From assembly GCF_031877795.1 (NCBI RefSeq), contig NC_133942.1, positions 3,224,001-3,288,000 of the forward strand: 64,000 nt of DNA, read 5' to 3'. Positions 46,042-57,985 of the stretch are shown piece by piece. Under the pieces are notes generated by a model. It saw nothing but the letters and a program-made list of their open reading frames with translations, searched no databases and was not told the DNA's origin. The stretch's first letter is position 1. Each line of letters starts with the position of its first letter. The translations under genes were made by a program, and so were the position numbers. This DNA is from Strix aluco (Eukaryota > Chordata > Aves > Strigiformes > Strigidae).

Positions 46042-48061
46042 CTCTGGTCCTGGGGGTATTCTGCCTGCTCATCCCCAGCCCTTGCACATATGGACACCTT
46101 TTTCCAGGGGGCTTTCCCAAATTTGGCTTAAGGATGAGATGATGAGGGCTGGGTCTCTCCTGTCTACTCCTCTTCTGGAAAAGACATGAGAGTGTAGAAG
46201 AGGACATGGTGGTGACTGGCATCAGGAGACCACCCCCTGCCATCAGAGACCCTGATGGGTTTACACTCTCACAGTCCCTGAGAGGAAGAGGGACTGCTGT
46301 TACCCTGCCTGGATGGTGCAGCATCTTAAGGACAAGGGAAACCCTGAGGAGCGCATGCAGAAAAGAGCCCAGAGGATTAGGAGACACATCCCATTGCTGG
46401 TGCATGCCACTGGGTGTGGGGGAAGCAGTGCAAGGGAAAAAGAATGTCAGAGACAAGTTGACACCATGGATGAAGAAGGAAAGGGGCAGTGGAGAGGGCA
46501 TGTGGAGCTGATCAAGGGACCACTTGATCTGCAGTCAAATTCTCTGTCTTGGGCAGTAGCCCCTGTAGCAGGCAGGTGGAGCCATGCTCACCACACTCCC
46601 TTCTTCACCCACATGCCAGCGATCTACATCCCGTTTTTGCTTTTGTCTCCTCTCTCTGGTTTCTGCATGCTCTGGCCTGTGGATGGGACAGGGAACCAGC
46701 AGACAGCACAAACATGCAGGCCTCAACACTGCCACCTCGTTCATCCTACTTCCCAACAGGTTCTACCAGATAATCCAGTCCAGAGCCTTTCTGGAACATC
46801 TCACAGGATCTAAGTTTGGTGAGCACTCAGTCCTGCTGGTCCAGTCCTGCCCTGGGGTGAGCGGGAGCCACTTCCACCCTGAGCAGTGTTGGGCAGAACA
46901 GGCGTGGCACCGGGCACAGTGAGGAGGGTTTTCTCTGTCTCTCTGGCACCCTGCGAGGTGAGAGGGGCAGCCCTGGGCTGTTGGGGAGAAGCAAGGGCAG
47001 GGCTGCGCCAGGAGGGAGGACAAGCCAGGAGCTCTGGGGGAGCACAGCACAGCACAGCACGGGCAGGGCAAGGTCCTTGCAGCCGCTGTGAAAGGCAAGG
47101 CCCTAACTGCTATAGAACTTGCTTAGAGAAATGAACACTGCCTAGGACTAAGAGCTTTTACCTCAGGGTCACCTGAAGATCTACCTTAAATCAGCTCTCA
47201 CTGGATGAGAACTACAAGTACAGGTGATAAAACAATAGAAGATTGTCTTTCAAAAAAACTGCAAGCATATAACCACGGGCAGAACAGCAACAGACCAGAA
47301 TCTAGTATAAAACCGCTACACCTGGAATGGACATGGGCTCAGAACAATGAAGATTGACACCCCACTGACCATACGTCCACAAGAGCTGCCTGGGAGAAGC
47401 ACATACTTCTTACATTGTTGATAGCAACTAATTAGCCCATCCTTAACATAAGTAATTTGATTGGTTGACATAACTGTATTGTAAACATATGTAAACCCTG
47501 CTTTCCTCTGTATTGTAAACATATATAAACAGTGCTTTCCTCTATATTGGTGTCCTCCATGCATTAGGCTAGGGCAGCACTATGTGCACCGCTAAAATAG
47601 GAGAATTAATTCCCTTGGCGATTCCATGCTAAGCATCCTTGTCTCCCTCCTCGGCCGACAAAGAACAGATGTTTGTGCCGGGCAAAGCCCTGCAGCACCC
47701 TGGAAGCTTGATTTCAGGGCAGGGTTACAGCCCTCATGAGCTCGTTGTGGAGAAGCTCCTCTCCATCCTGCAAAGCAACAAGGCTGCCCTGTTGCTCCGG
47801 AGTTTCCTTCAACTCCTCCAGAGCCAGCTCAGGTGGCCAAAGAGGAAGTCCCCATCCAGGGTCATGGACAGGAGATGTGGGGAGAAGGGCAAGAGAAGGG
47901 CCTTGCGCTTCCCTTCCCAGGCCCACTACCAGTGAGGTTTCCAGGGAGACATTTATGCAGCCTGGGCAAGGGCATGGGATAGAGGAAGGGAAGGAGGCAT
48001 GAGTGCTGGCAGTACCAGGGAGCATCAAGCTGTAGGAGGTCCCAGCTGGAATACTGGGTGG
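46042..48061 (-). other. No gene recognised, right arm
   Basis: Mirror of 32373-34392. It contains the copy of the segment paralogous to 12020-12210. Confidence 0.5.
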
Positions 48062-48132
48062 AGCAGAGTAGCGCAGTGGAAGCATGCTGGGCCCATAACC
48101 CAGAGGTCGATGGATCAGAACCTCCTCTGTTA
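48062..48132 (+). pseudogene. Initiator tRNA-Met(CAT)-like, damaged, right-arm copy
   Basis: Mirror of 32302-32372 with the same shortened, non-pairing T-arm. The anticodon arm TGGGC CCATAAC CCA is intact. Confidence 0.75.
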
Positions 48133-48609
48133 ATTGCTTTTTTCTATGCTCCTGACAGCTGCCGCCTCTCCCAGTAAGTTTTAATCCACACTTCTCTATC
48201 AGTCTGGGCACCCATGGCCATGGCCCTCCTGCTCCCTCAGTTCCTTCTCTCTGCCACTGACACCTTCTTTCTCCTTTGCCTTCTTAGGAGACAGCACTCC
48301 CAAAGTGTCCCTCAGCAAGGCAGATGGGTGGGTGTGGAGCAGCAGGCAGAGCTCCCCACACAAGGAAGTGGCTGTCCTGGGGACACAGGTGTGTTTCTCC
48401 CTTCCCATCATGAAGCTCAGTCCCAACTTCCCAGCTGCAGACAGGGACCTCCAGGAATCTGCAGGTGGGGAAGAGTAACTCGGCTGCTGCTACTTTGGGA
48501 AACACCAATGTGATCCGCTTGAACACCTGGGGACTTTCTTCGTCCTAGTGTGTTTGCTGCCGTGCCCACCCGCAGGTCCATCCAGGTGCAGGGCTGAGCA
48601 GGTATTCCC
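48133..48609 (-). other. No gene recognised, right arm
   Basis: Mirror of 31826-32301. Confidence 0.45.
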
Positions 48610-48790
48610 AATGGGCACTGCGTTGTCTCCATGTGGCTAGGTGTTGGTGTGGAGGGGAGAGGAGGTGCTGCGGTGTGGCCTCTGTGGGAAGAGCTAAGGC
48701 GCTGCCCTGTTCCACACACAGCTGGTTCCAGCTGCCTCCACAGCATGATCCCTCTGTCAAGTTTCTGGCATGGGCAGCACCTGTGATGGA
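48610..48790 (+). mobile_element. ERVL-type LTR fragment, right-arm copy
   Basis: Mirror of 31645-31825. Confidence 0.45.
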
Positions 48791-49984
48791 GCTGCAGCAT
48801 GAGTTGCTCCTTGCCTTTCTAGGCCATCACCTTGCAATTGTAATGACCCTTCAAATACATTCAACCATGGATTCTTCCAGAAGCCCTCCTTGTCTGAGTG
48901 CTTCCATGACCTGGCAGCAGGAACATGGCATGGGTATTGGCAAGGGAGCTCCCTGATACCGGAGTACTTGATGAGCCAGAAGCCAGAAGATAGCTTGGGT
49001 GTTGACTGTGAGGTCACCTCTGCTTCTGCAGGTGATGGGCCATCTGGTGCTAGGTGTGTGTCTTCATTCAACAGTGGCTATCACTGTATGGTACACCTTT
49101 TTATACTCAAACATTTCTTGGTCCAAAGGAAGCAGACAGCCCATCAGAGGGAGATCTGAGAACATGCGGGCATGACAGTGTCAAAAGCGGTCATCAGGCA
49201 ATCACAAAGCAATATGAGAACCCATGGGGAATGACACTGCCAAAAGTTGCCTCTTTCCTGAGGGGGCTTTCTGGCCTGATTGTGCATCTGGGTACACGGG
49301 TAGGGTGGCTGGTGCTGACAGACAACCGCAGGTCTGCCTGAGAGCAGATGGGCATGAGGGGATCAAGAAATGGCTTTCAGCCAGTCACAGAGCAGTAGGG
49401 AAACATCTTGGTTGTGATGTTTAATAAGAAAATGGCAGCTGAATGAAAATGGTGCCCTCCATGTATGTAGGGGAAGGTGTGCTGTGGTCAGATGTACTTC
49501 GTCATTCATCAGGGCTGCCACGGGGATTCACCAAAGCCATCATTCACTGCCAAAACCAGTAGCAGCACAAGGCAGATTTTAGCCCAGGAACAGATAATGG
49601 ATAGAGTCCTGCAGAACAAATTGCTCACGGGAATGCAGCATGGAGTGTGGCAGTTGCTCATATCCAACCAAGTTCTGTAGACCAAGAAATCTGTCCTAGA
49701 AATGCTCCACCTGGCCTATCTCCACACTATACAATAGGAAAAATAATCATTACCTTAGCATTGGCTGCTTTTCACTCACCGACTGCTGAGCTGATACTAG
49801 AGAAGTGTACCAGATATGGACATGTCCCTTGCCTAAGAAGAAACCCAGGCAGGTTGCTGTGCCTTTTGAATTGAACCAAAGGGCACACCATGCAAGCCCA
49901 TGTTAGCCCAGGGCAGAGTGAATGTGTCTCGGGCTGGGCCAGGTGGAGACCTGTGTTATGCCCTATGGTATTCCCAATGGCCAC
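48791..49984 (-). other. No gene recognised, right arm
   Basis: Mirror of 30451-31644. One base is inserted near 49275 relative to the left arm. Confidence 0.45.
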
Positions 49985-50543
49985 TGTATTGGCTACGTAT
50001 GGCAAGGCTTTGGTAGTGGAGGGGTTAGGGGGTGCTGCACGCTGGCCTCTGTCAGACGAGGTAAGGGGCTGCTGGGTGTGCCAAACAGCCAGTTCCAGCT
50101 CCACAGTGGACCCACCGTACGACAAGCTGAGCCATCAGCAAAGTTTGTGGCCCCTCTGTGTAAACATATTCTAGAAAGGGCAGAAAACACCAGACAGAGA
50201 GAGTAGGAAGGAACAAAAAGAGTGGGAAAGAGCAGAGGGAAGACAGACGCATCCCACTTGGGCAGGTAAAGGAGTCTGGTGTGAAGGAACAAACTTGAGA
50301 GTGGGACAGGGGAGAGGAAAGAAGGTCTCTGTATGTTTGTGTTATTGTTTCTCACTACGTGAATCTGGTTTTACTGGCAAAAGGTGATTTTATCCCAAGT
50401 CAAGTCAGGTTGGCCCACAACAGCTTCTGCTAAGCCATGTCCTTGTGTTTATCTCGACCCATGAGCCTTCTCATCCAGTTTTCAGTGAAGGTGGGGAATG
50501 GGGTGAGCAGCTGGGTGGGTGTTTGTCTGTGCATATACCACCA
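49985..50543 (+). mobile_element. ERVL-type LTR, shorter variant, right-arm copy
   Basis: Mirror of 29892-30450. It is followed by a short CA-rich run (50548-50575). Confidence 0.6.
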
Positions 50544-51304
50544 CAGGTACATACACACAAACACACAGACACTTGTGTAGTACATGCACATGGGGCACAC
50601 GTATGGCTGCAGATGGGAAGAGGCACCCACAGAAGCACCACCAGCCCTCATACAGGCATGAACAAGAGAGTGGGCCCTTTTCTTTCCCTCCAGCTGCTTA
50701 GGGCTGGAAATCAGTGCTGGATACAGACCCATGTCTTAAGATCCCTCAAACCCTGGGCCATACCATAGGTCTCTGCAGAGTCCATGCCCCGAGCACAGTT
50801 CCCAGTTGTCCAGTGTCCTGCTCCCACCCTCGGCAGCCCCTGATGCTGAGCTCCCCTAGTCACCTAGTGCAGCTTGAGGTTCCCTAGCCAACATCTCACA
50901 CACTCAGAAAACACCCAGTGCCAAGTAGCTTGAGGTTGTCTGTGTGGACAGGGGCCTGGCAGGAGGAGGCCGGCCAGGCTGGGAAGTGGAGGAGCAGGAG
51001 GCAGAACGGCCCCAGGAGCATTGGTGGTAGAGTGGTGACCATAGCTGCCTTCTCAGCAGTTCACCTGGATACAATTGCTGGCCAGTATAGACAAACCTTT
51101 CTTCGGCTGCTCTCCACAAGTGCCTTGCCTCTCCTGCCCCAAAACCCCAGCTTCCCTCAGCAATTTCAGCTCCCATAGGGCAGTCTAGCCACTCCCCTAG
51201 ACTTCCCCCACAGCCTTGACTCATGGCCAGGCCTCTGGGCACCCCCTAGACCAGCACACACAGGCCTGCCTTGGCAAAAGCAAACTGTGGGGGCTGTTTG
51301 GACC
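50544..51304 (-). other. No gene recognised, right arm
   Basis: Mirror of 29131-29891. Confidence 0.45.
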
Positions 51305-51460
51305 GTTCAGAGACTCTGGGGAGTGTTGAAGCACTGGAGCAGGTGCCCAGAGACCTTTGGAATTGTCCATGACTGGGTATCACACTCAAATTTCAAGCTT
51401 TTGGGCTAGCCCTGCTTTGAGCAGGCATTTGGGCTAGTGACATCCTGAGATGCCTTGCAG
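51305..51460 (+). mobile_element. CR1 LINE 3' fragment, right-arm copy
   Basis: Mirror of 28975-29130. Confidence 0.6.
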
Positions 51461-52624
51461 TCTAGCTCCTTCCATGAAGCACCAAGGCCCAGAGAGAGAT
51501 TTGACTTCCTTCCTCTGCACCATGGGCAGTAAGTGAGACTCTTCCCCACAGGAACTGGAGCTCAGCCATTGCTCAGCACTTGGCACCTCTCCTGTCCTTT
51601 CTCATTGACTCTCCAGCCCCTTTCCCACACACTGACTCCTTGAGAGCAGCACAGCATTGGCCCAGGACCTGCTGTGGCAGAGCCCTCCTTGCCCAGCCTT
51701 CCTGGCCCCAAACAGGGAAGAAGGAAGCACCCTTGCTGTGCCAGGAACCATCCAGGAGGCAGCCCCCACAAAATCCTCTCTCACTGCTTTCACTTCACCC
51801 TCCGACAGCCCTTCTGGTCCTCCTGCTTCAATAAGCTCACAACAGCTGATCAGTGCCTTGTCCTTTCAGGTCCTAAAGCACCTTGAGGACAGACATTTCA
51901 CAGCTCCTCTGGACCCCTGTTCCCATGCTTAGGCACCCTCAGGGTGATCATTTTTCTTCATGTAGCAAGTTACAAACTGCCTGTTCAATTTCTGACTCTC
52001 ATTCTCCAGCCATCACAGTAGTATCCTTGTAGGCTCTGGGAGGCTCCTATCAGATCCCCACTAAGCATTTCCTTCTCCCAGCTAAGCAAGCCTCTTGTCC
52101 TCAGCCCCTCCTCACAAGGCCAGGTCTATCCTAGGGCAGCTCCACTGAACTTGCTCCACTTTATCAGCACCTTTACTTGGTTCCCCAGGGAGACCTTCTT
52201 CCCCTTTTCTGGAAACTGGGGTAACTTTTCCCTCTCTTTAGTCATCAGGGAGCTACCCTGCCCTCTGATCCCCGAGCTGAAGAGCCCCTGAGATGCATCC
52301 TTCCCTCTTTCAGACTCCGTGGCACAGTCTATGGCTGCCAGTCCAGGAGGTGGCATTGAGCAGCAGGGTTTCAACCCAGCAAGTTTCCCTGAACTGGCAG
52401 CTCCTCACCACCAAATGCAACCAGCAACCTGTGGGAAGAGGGGCAGGTGGGAGTAAAGGCCCACCCCTATGAAGCCAACAGGGACATCACAGGCTCTGGG
52501 ACATTTCTCTCCAACGTTTCTGACTGGACAGGGAAACCCCACACCATTCCACCACAGGCTGCATGAGCACTGATGGCATTTTTCAGAAGGACCGCAGTCA
52601 GGACACTTATCAGGAGGAGGGGAC
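51461..52624 (-). other. No gene recognised, right arm
   Basis: Mirror of 27811-28974. Confidence 0.45.
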
Positions 52625-52735
52625 ATGCACAAGGTGGTACAAGAGCATGCCCGAGCACATCATGATTGAGGGAGGTGCTGAATGATCTGGGTTTGTTCAG
52701 CCTGGAGAAGAGAAAGTGAGGGGGCTTCCGCTGTG
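52625..52735 (+). mobile_element. CR1 LINE fragment, right-arm copy
   Basis: Mirror of 27700-27810, with ttcagcctggagaagagaa on the plus strand. Confidence 0.65.
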
Positions 52736-54503
52736 TGAAGGTGGCTCTCTGGCTTTCCAAGGCCTGTCCTCAGCCAGAAAGACCTCGGGAGTGCAGGACC
52801 CAGGAGTGGCCTGGCCTCCTGTGTGAGCTGGTGGGGCCTGAGCTGCAGCTCCCAGGGGCTGGGGATCTCTGGGAGATCTCTGGCTGCCCACTGAAGCCTG
52901 TAAGGGGGACACGGAAAGTCCTACCTGCAGTGTCCTACACGGAGGAGCGGCATTGAAGGCTGCAGTGGGAGGAACATTTGCCATGCCCACGGGGAAGCAA
53001 ACAGGTTGGGGACCACAGCAGCCCCACCCCAGCAAGCCATGCTGCCAGGAGGGAAACCAAGGACAAAATGGCCTGAGCAGGGAAGCTGCCTGCACTGGCC
53101 CACACAACCAGAATCCTTTCTCCCCGAGTGCTGGGCAAGACTAGCAGAGCCCCAGGAAAACCTTCTATTGCTTGGGGAAACACTGTCTCAGCCCCAAAAG
53201 ATACATCCCTCCTCCTGCTGCGGCAGAGCATCTGCATGGGGTAGGGCTGTCCAGCCCTGCTCTTGCTGCTCCCAGACTCTCCTCCCACACTGCTCAGTCC
53301 TGCAGACCACAGGGATGGATGAGGAAAGCCCTCAGCAATGCTGCTTCTCCGGGACATGCTTTCAGAGTTGTGACTCTGTAGAGATTTAACCCTTCTCCAG
53401 CAACTAGGTGTTTCTCATGCGCCCTCTGAATATAACCTGCCAGTTGATGTCTTAGGCTTGGGCATGGCAGCGTGGTCTGTCTTGTGGGTTCAGAAGTACC
53501 AGATGCCAGCCCAGTGCTTTGGGCAGTGCAAAGGTACCAGGAGGTTGTGTCCTCAGTGTCCCAGGCTAAGTCTGAGATCCAATAGAGTGTCCCCGCATGT
53601 CTTTCCTCCTGTCTGACTGCTGGGAGGAAGGGTCCTGCTCTCAACACACAGACTCAAACCATGGCAGAAGGAGGATCGCACCAGTGCAGCTTTACCCGGA
53701 TGTGTGCATGGACCCTTCTGGGGCAGACAGTGTGCTGGTCCCAGGGCATGAGGGAAAGTTCCCTCAGGCTCACAGTGCAATGTACTGAGTCTGGAGCAGC
53801 CTCAGGAGAGAAAATGATGTTCTCACTGAGGGAGAGGCCACTTTGGTGCACAAGGGGAGAGCATGTCCTGGAAGAAAGGACCTGGGTTTGAAATCAGCCA
53901 AGACTGTCCCAGCAGAGGAAGGCAGTCCAGCTCGTGCAATCCTTAACAAGCTACTATGGGTCCTCTTCCTGCCAGCTCTTCCCTCTGCTGAACCTCATCC
54001 CCTGCCCTCTCGTTTGGTTGCCTTGTTCAGCAAGGTCAGGAGCTCAGTTAGGACGGCAACCAAGAGTAAGGATATCTGGTTAATGGCTGCTTAGTATGAG
54101 CTACAAGGTGAGAAACAGGAGAGCTAGTAAGTTACACAGGCAGATTGACAGACCGTCCACCATGGGGGTGAAGAGAGTCAGCAGCAGAGACCGCAAATGC
54201 AAGGATTGAACCACCGATTGCTGGGCCATGAAAATACCCTGTGAGATGCAAGCTTGAAGAAGTTCTACTGGAAACTTCATAACTGGATCTAATTAGGCAA
54301 AATCAAGATTCTCAGAGGTTACCAGCCTGAGTCTTGTATGAGAGGGCACGCCAAGCTTGCACAAAGAGCTCTGCCACTCCCTTGAAAGGCCCTGTGAGAC
54401 TGTACTTTGTGATGGCCAGGGAGATGGAGAGAGTGGCAGGTTCAGCCAGGAGTATAAGGCTCAGCGATGGTGGGCTCAGGGGAATAGCAGCATCTGTGCA
54501 AGA
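52736..54503 (-). other. No gene recognised, right arm
   Basis: Mirror of 25932-27699, with a handful of substitutions. Confidence 0.45.
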
Positions 54504-54575
54504 GGTCCCATGGTGTAATGGTGAGCACTCTGGACTCTGAATCCAGCGATCTGAGTTCAAATCTCAGTGGGACCT
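54504..54575 (+). tRNA. tRNA-Gln(CTG), right-arm copy
   Basis: Mirror of 25860-25931 with identical tRNA sequence and all stems paired. The immediate 3' DNA differs slightly between arms: this copy has caatcttttggc, with a T4 run that could end RNA polymerase III transcription, while the left copy reads caaccttttggc. Confidence 0.95.
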
Positions 54576-54859
54576 CAATCTTTTGGCTCCCTCGAGCTTT
54601 TCTTCAGCATGCTTACAGCTTAAGAAAGGCTTAACAGCCTTTCTGTTGGGTCAATTCTTTATAATGCACTCTGATCTTCCTTCCTTTCCTGTGCTCCCAG
54701 CCCTGGGACTGACATCAGTGCCCCTTCTCCTACCCTTTGACCACCAAACCTCTGCAGCTTTCCTGAGCACTGGTCCCCAGCCCACCTCTGCTCCACTGTG
54801 CTTGATGGCTGCTCCTGGCTGAGGGCATCCAGCAGAGCCTCACCCAATCACACAACACC
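54576..54859 (-). other. No feature recognised, right arm
   Basis: Mirror of 25576-25859. Confidence 0.45.
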
Positions 54860-55050
54860 TGAGCTGGAGATGATGCAGTCCAAGCCCGGCACAAAGCAGA
54901 GTCAAGTAGAGGAGGCAATTCAGGGCCTTGTCTAGTTGGATACTAGACATCTCCAAACATGGAGACTATACAATAGTCCCTGGGCAACACGTTTCCCATG
55001 TTTGACCACTCTCAGACTAAGACAGGGTTACTGTGTGTAGCTTTACTTGT
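54860..55050 (-). mobile_element. CR1 LINE 3' fragment, right-arm copy
   Basis: Mirror of 25385-25575. Confidence 0.55.
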
Positions 55051-55308
55051 ATTTCCAACCTTGTCCATTGCTTCGTGATCTCTCCAATTCCTGGAGAACT
55101 TTCTGTCTCTATTTTGCCTGCTTGTTTATTTTTGCTGCTCTGGTATCGGCCCAAGGAGATCCACTGACAACTAACAGTACCCCAAGAATGGAGAGAGATT
55201 TGTGTCATGGGAGAGAGGAGGTTCTACCATTTCCTTGCAGAGGTCGTGGCCAATTGAGGAAGGATGAGAACAAACCATCACGGGTCTCCAGCTGTGTTGC
55301 ACAAAGTT

Positions 55309-55314
55309 TTTAAT
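55309..55314 (-). terminator. Poly(A) signal of keratin E'
   Basis: ATTAAA on the minus strand. Mirror of 25121-25126. Confidence 0.7.
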
Positions 55315-55737
55315 GAGAAGGAGGAAATGCAGTGAAACAGAACAGAGACCAAGAAACACATCTGCAGGGTTCAGGGAGGCACAGAGAATGGCCCGTTTCC
55401 CAAGGACAAGCTCCACACAAAGCGCTTGCCTTTTCCCATTCTGCTCTACCTGCTGGCCATCCCAGACCACCAAGAGCAGTCCCTAACTCTGGCACCCTCC
55501 CCCCAGCAGCAGGAAGTTCAGCAAAGCAGAAGAGAATGAGCCCTTTCTCGAGGAGCTCAGAGTACAAGGACAAGCAGAGGAGAAAAAAAGAGGCCTGCTG
55601 TGCAGTGAGAATTAGGCACAGATCCCTCCTGTCAGGTGAGGTGAGGACACCTAGCCCATCTGCAAGCCAGGGCCATGATGCTGCTGCTGAAAGGTCCTTG
55701 TCTTCCATCCTGCTCCAAAGAGGATTACCTGCCGCAT

Positions 55738-56055
55738 TCAGCAGTTCATACTGCAGCGGGGGGGAGGCAGACACAGCCCTGACCCTCCCAGGCCAAGGGA
55801 GCCCCCAGAAGAGATGGGAACCCCCCCGGAGCTGAGGGAGCTGCCAACAGCAGCCGACAGAGAGGATCCCACGGCTGTGCTCTGGGGGAAAGAGGTGAGG
55901 ATGGGGCCCGGCAGGGTCACCACCACCGGGGAGGCCTGGATGGCCACCGTCGAGTCAGCGCAGCGGGCGACACAGGGCTCACTGCAGCTGCTTGCCAGTG
56001 GGGTTGGGCCAGAGGCACCGCAGGGGCGTGGGGGACAGGGTCTGCCGCAAGACAT
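55738..56055 (-). CDS. Feather-type beta-keratin E' (right-arm copy of E)
   Basis: An intact 105-codon frame with the E-type residues Gly4, Ala38 and Gln40. It differs from E by Ser for Thr at residue 25 (SSCSEPC). Exon 2 starts at 56076, and long-type intron sequence runs to about 56664, where an LTR in the opposite orientation begins. As in E, exon 1, donor and TATA-like box are missing, so its transcription is doubtful unless the LTR or another upstream start drives it. The 3'UTR and poly(A) signal (55309-55314) are present. Confidence 0.85.
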   Translation of the reverse strand: MSCGRPCPPRPCGASGPTPLASSCSEPCVARCADSTVAIQASPVVVTLPGPILTSFPQSTAVGSSLSAAVGSSLSSGGVPISSGGSLGLGGSGLCLPPPRCSMNC

Positions 56056-56664
56056 CTCTCGGTGAGGGAGGCAAACCTGACACACAGAGCAGGCAGGAAA
56101 CACAGACTCCAAGATCAACCTGTCAATCATTTCCTCAGCTCTCTCTGCAGATACACTTTGCTGCCCTCCACCTCCATTTCTAGCTCCATGTGGAGAAAGG
56201 GCCTGCACGTGATCTTGCTAACACGCACAACAGCGTGACATCCTGCGTTAAGGCTGGATTGGAAGGACTGCAGCAGAGATGTGCCTAACTGCCTGCTGAT
56301 TCCAACAGGACATTCTGCTGCATTTCCCGGTACAAGAGCAGGGAGGAAGATTGATGTAATTATCCCAGCACAAACAGGTGCCTCGGAAAACACCTCTTAA
56401 AAAAACACACGGTGTGCCTACAGCTCCCACGACCCTCATCGTGCCATCCAAGTGGCACGGTACAGGAAGGCTGACCCATGTAGGGATAGGACCCACAGCA
56501 CAGTGGGTTTGAAGCACCCGTGGAAACACTGATCACAGCCCACCTCCAGAACGTGCAGTGCTGATCTTGAAGGCACTAGATGCACCTGGCCATTTGGATA
56601 GAGACCATGTGCTGCAGGTGCAAATTCTGGTGGGCAGGCCTCCCTGCAGCTGAGCCCCATTGAT

Positions 56665-57564
56665 GGCCAAGGCCGAGCCAATCAGCGACAGTGGCTGCGC
56701 ATCTGCGATACCGTATTTAAGAAGGGGAATCTGAGAGGGGGTTGGGACTCCCGAGGAGGAGTTTCGAGAAGGACACCTGTGCAAACACCGAGGCCAGTGG
56801 AGGAAGGAGGAGGAAGCAGAGGAGGCGCACCGGAGCAGAGAGCCCCCCTGTATCCCCTGGTGAGACGGCAGGGCCACCACCCCCCCGCCCCGACCCGCCA
56901 CCCATGGAGGTCACCGGTGGAGCAGAGATCTGCCTGCGGCCTGTGGAGGACCTCACACCGGAGTAGGCGGCTGCGCACGAAGAAGGCCGAGACTCTGAGG
57001 GAAGAAGACCCCACTGTTGTATTTTGGTGCTGGGAGGACTGCAACACGTATGGGGGGAACCCATGCCGAGCAGCCCAGGAACGGCTGCATCCCGTGGCAA
57101 GAACTCATGCCAGAGAAATTTCATGAAGGACTGTCTCCCATGACAGGGGAGCCACATGGAGCAGAGGGAAGAATGCAGAAGAGTGCTTTCCCCCCTCTCC
57201 CGTTTTGAACAAGCGGCGGACTGACCACACCCCCCATCCCCTGCCCCTGCACCGCTGGAGCGAGGAGGTAGAGATACCAGGAATAAAACTGAGCCCAGGA
57301 AGAAGGGAAGCATGGGGGAAGATGTTTTTAAGATGTGGTAATGCTTCTCACCATCCCATTCTGTCAGTTAAGTGTTGTGGTTAGTGTTTCGAATTAAAGT
57401 GATGTTCTTTGTTTTCTTCCCCTAACGAGCCTGTGTTTTGCCCTTGACCATAATGAGTGAGACACCCCTCCCTGTCCTTATCTCGATCCCTGACCCTTTT
57501 TCTTTGTTTTCTCCTTCCCCGTGCTGGCGGGGAAGGGCTTAGGGAATGGCTGCATGGTCTCAGG
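56665..57564 (+). mobile_element. Partial GC-rich ERVL-type LTR, right-arm copy
   Basis: Mirror of 22872-23770. It is antisense to keratin E' and joins its intron at about 56664. The element is partial. Confidence 0.75.
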
Positions 57565-57985
57565 TCCATTGCTCTTCTGGCCACGGTCACATGGCCGCGG
57601 TGTTTTTGAAAGACAAATCTCCTATTGTTTTATTGTCTGCACGGGGTGTTCTCAGCCACTGCCAGCTTAGATTTAGGTTGGGACTTCAGGTCACATTGAC
57701 CCTGAGGTAAAACCTCTTAGTCCTAGGCAGTGTTTGTTCCCCTAAGCAAGTTGCCTAGCAGTGTTGTAGGGAAGGGGGCTTTACTGTTTCCCTGGGCACC
57801 AGGTAAAGAAGGGAGGAAGGGAAGGCAGCTGTGTGGAGACAACCAGGCATGGTGGCAGTTGTGGGGTGGGCTATTAGCCCCCGCTTTGCTTCTCAAACTT
57901 AGCTGAGGGGGACTCCAAGCCTGCTGAGAGCAGTAGGGTGGGGACATTGCTGCAGGGAAGATGGTGACCTCCCGGCAGCACCTCC
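57565..57985 (-). other. Intergenic DNA, right-arm copy of 22451-22871
   Basis: No gene is seen. Confidence 0.5.
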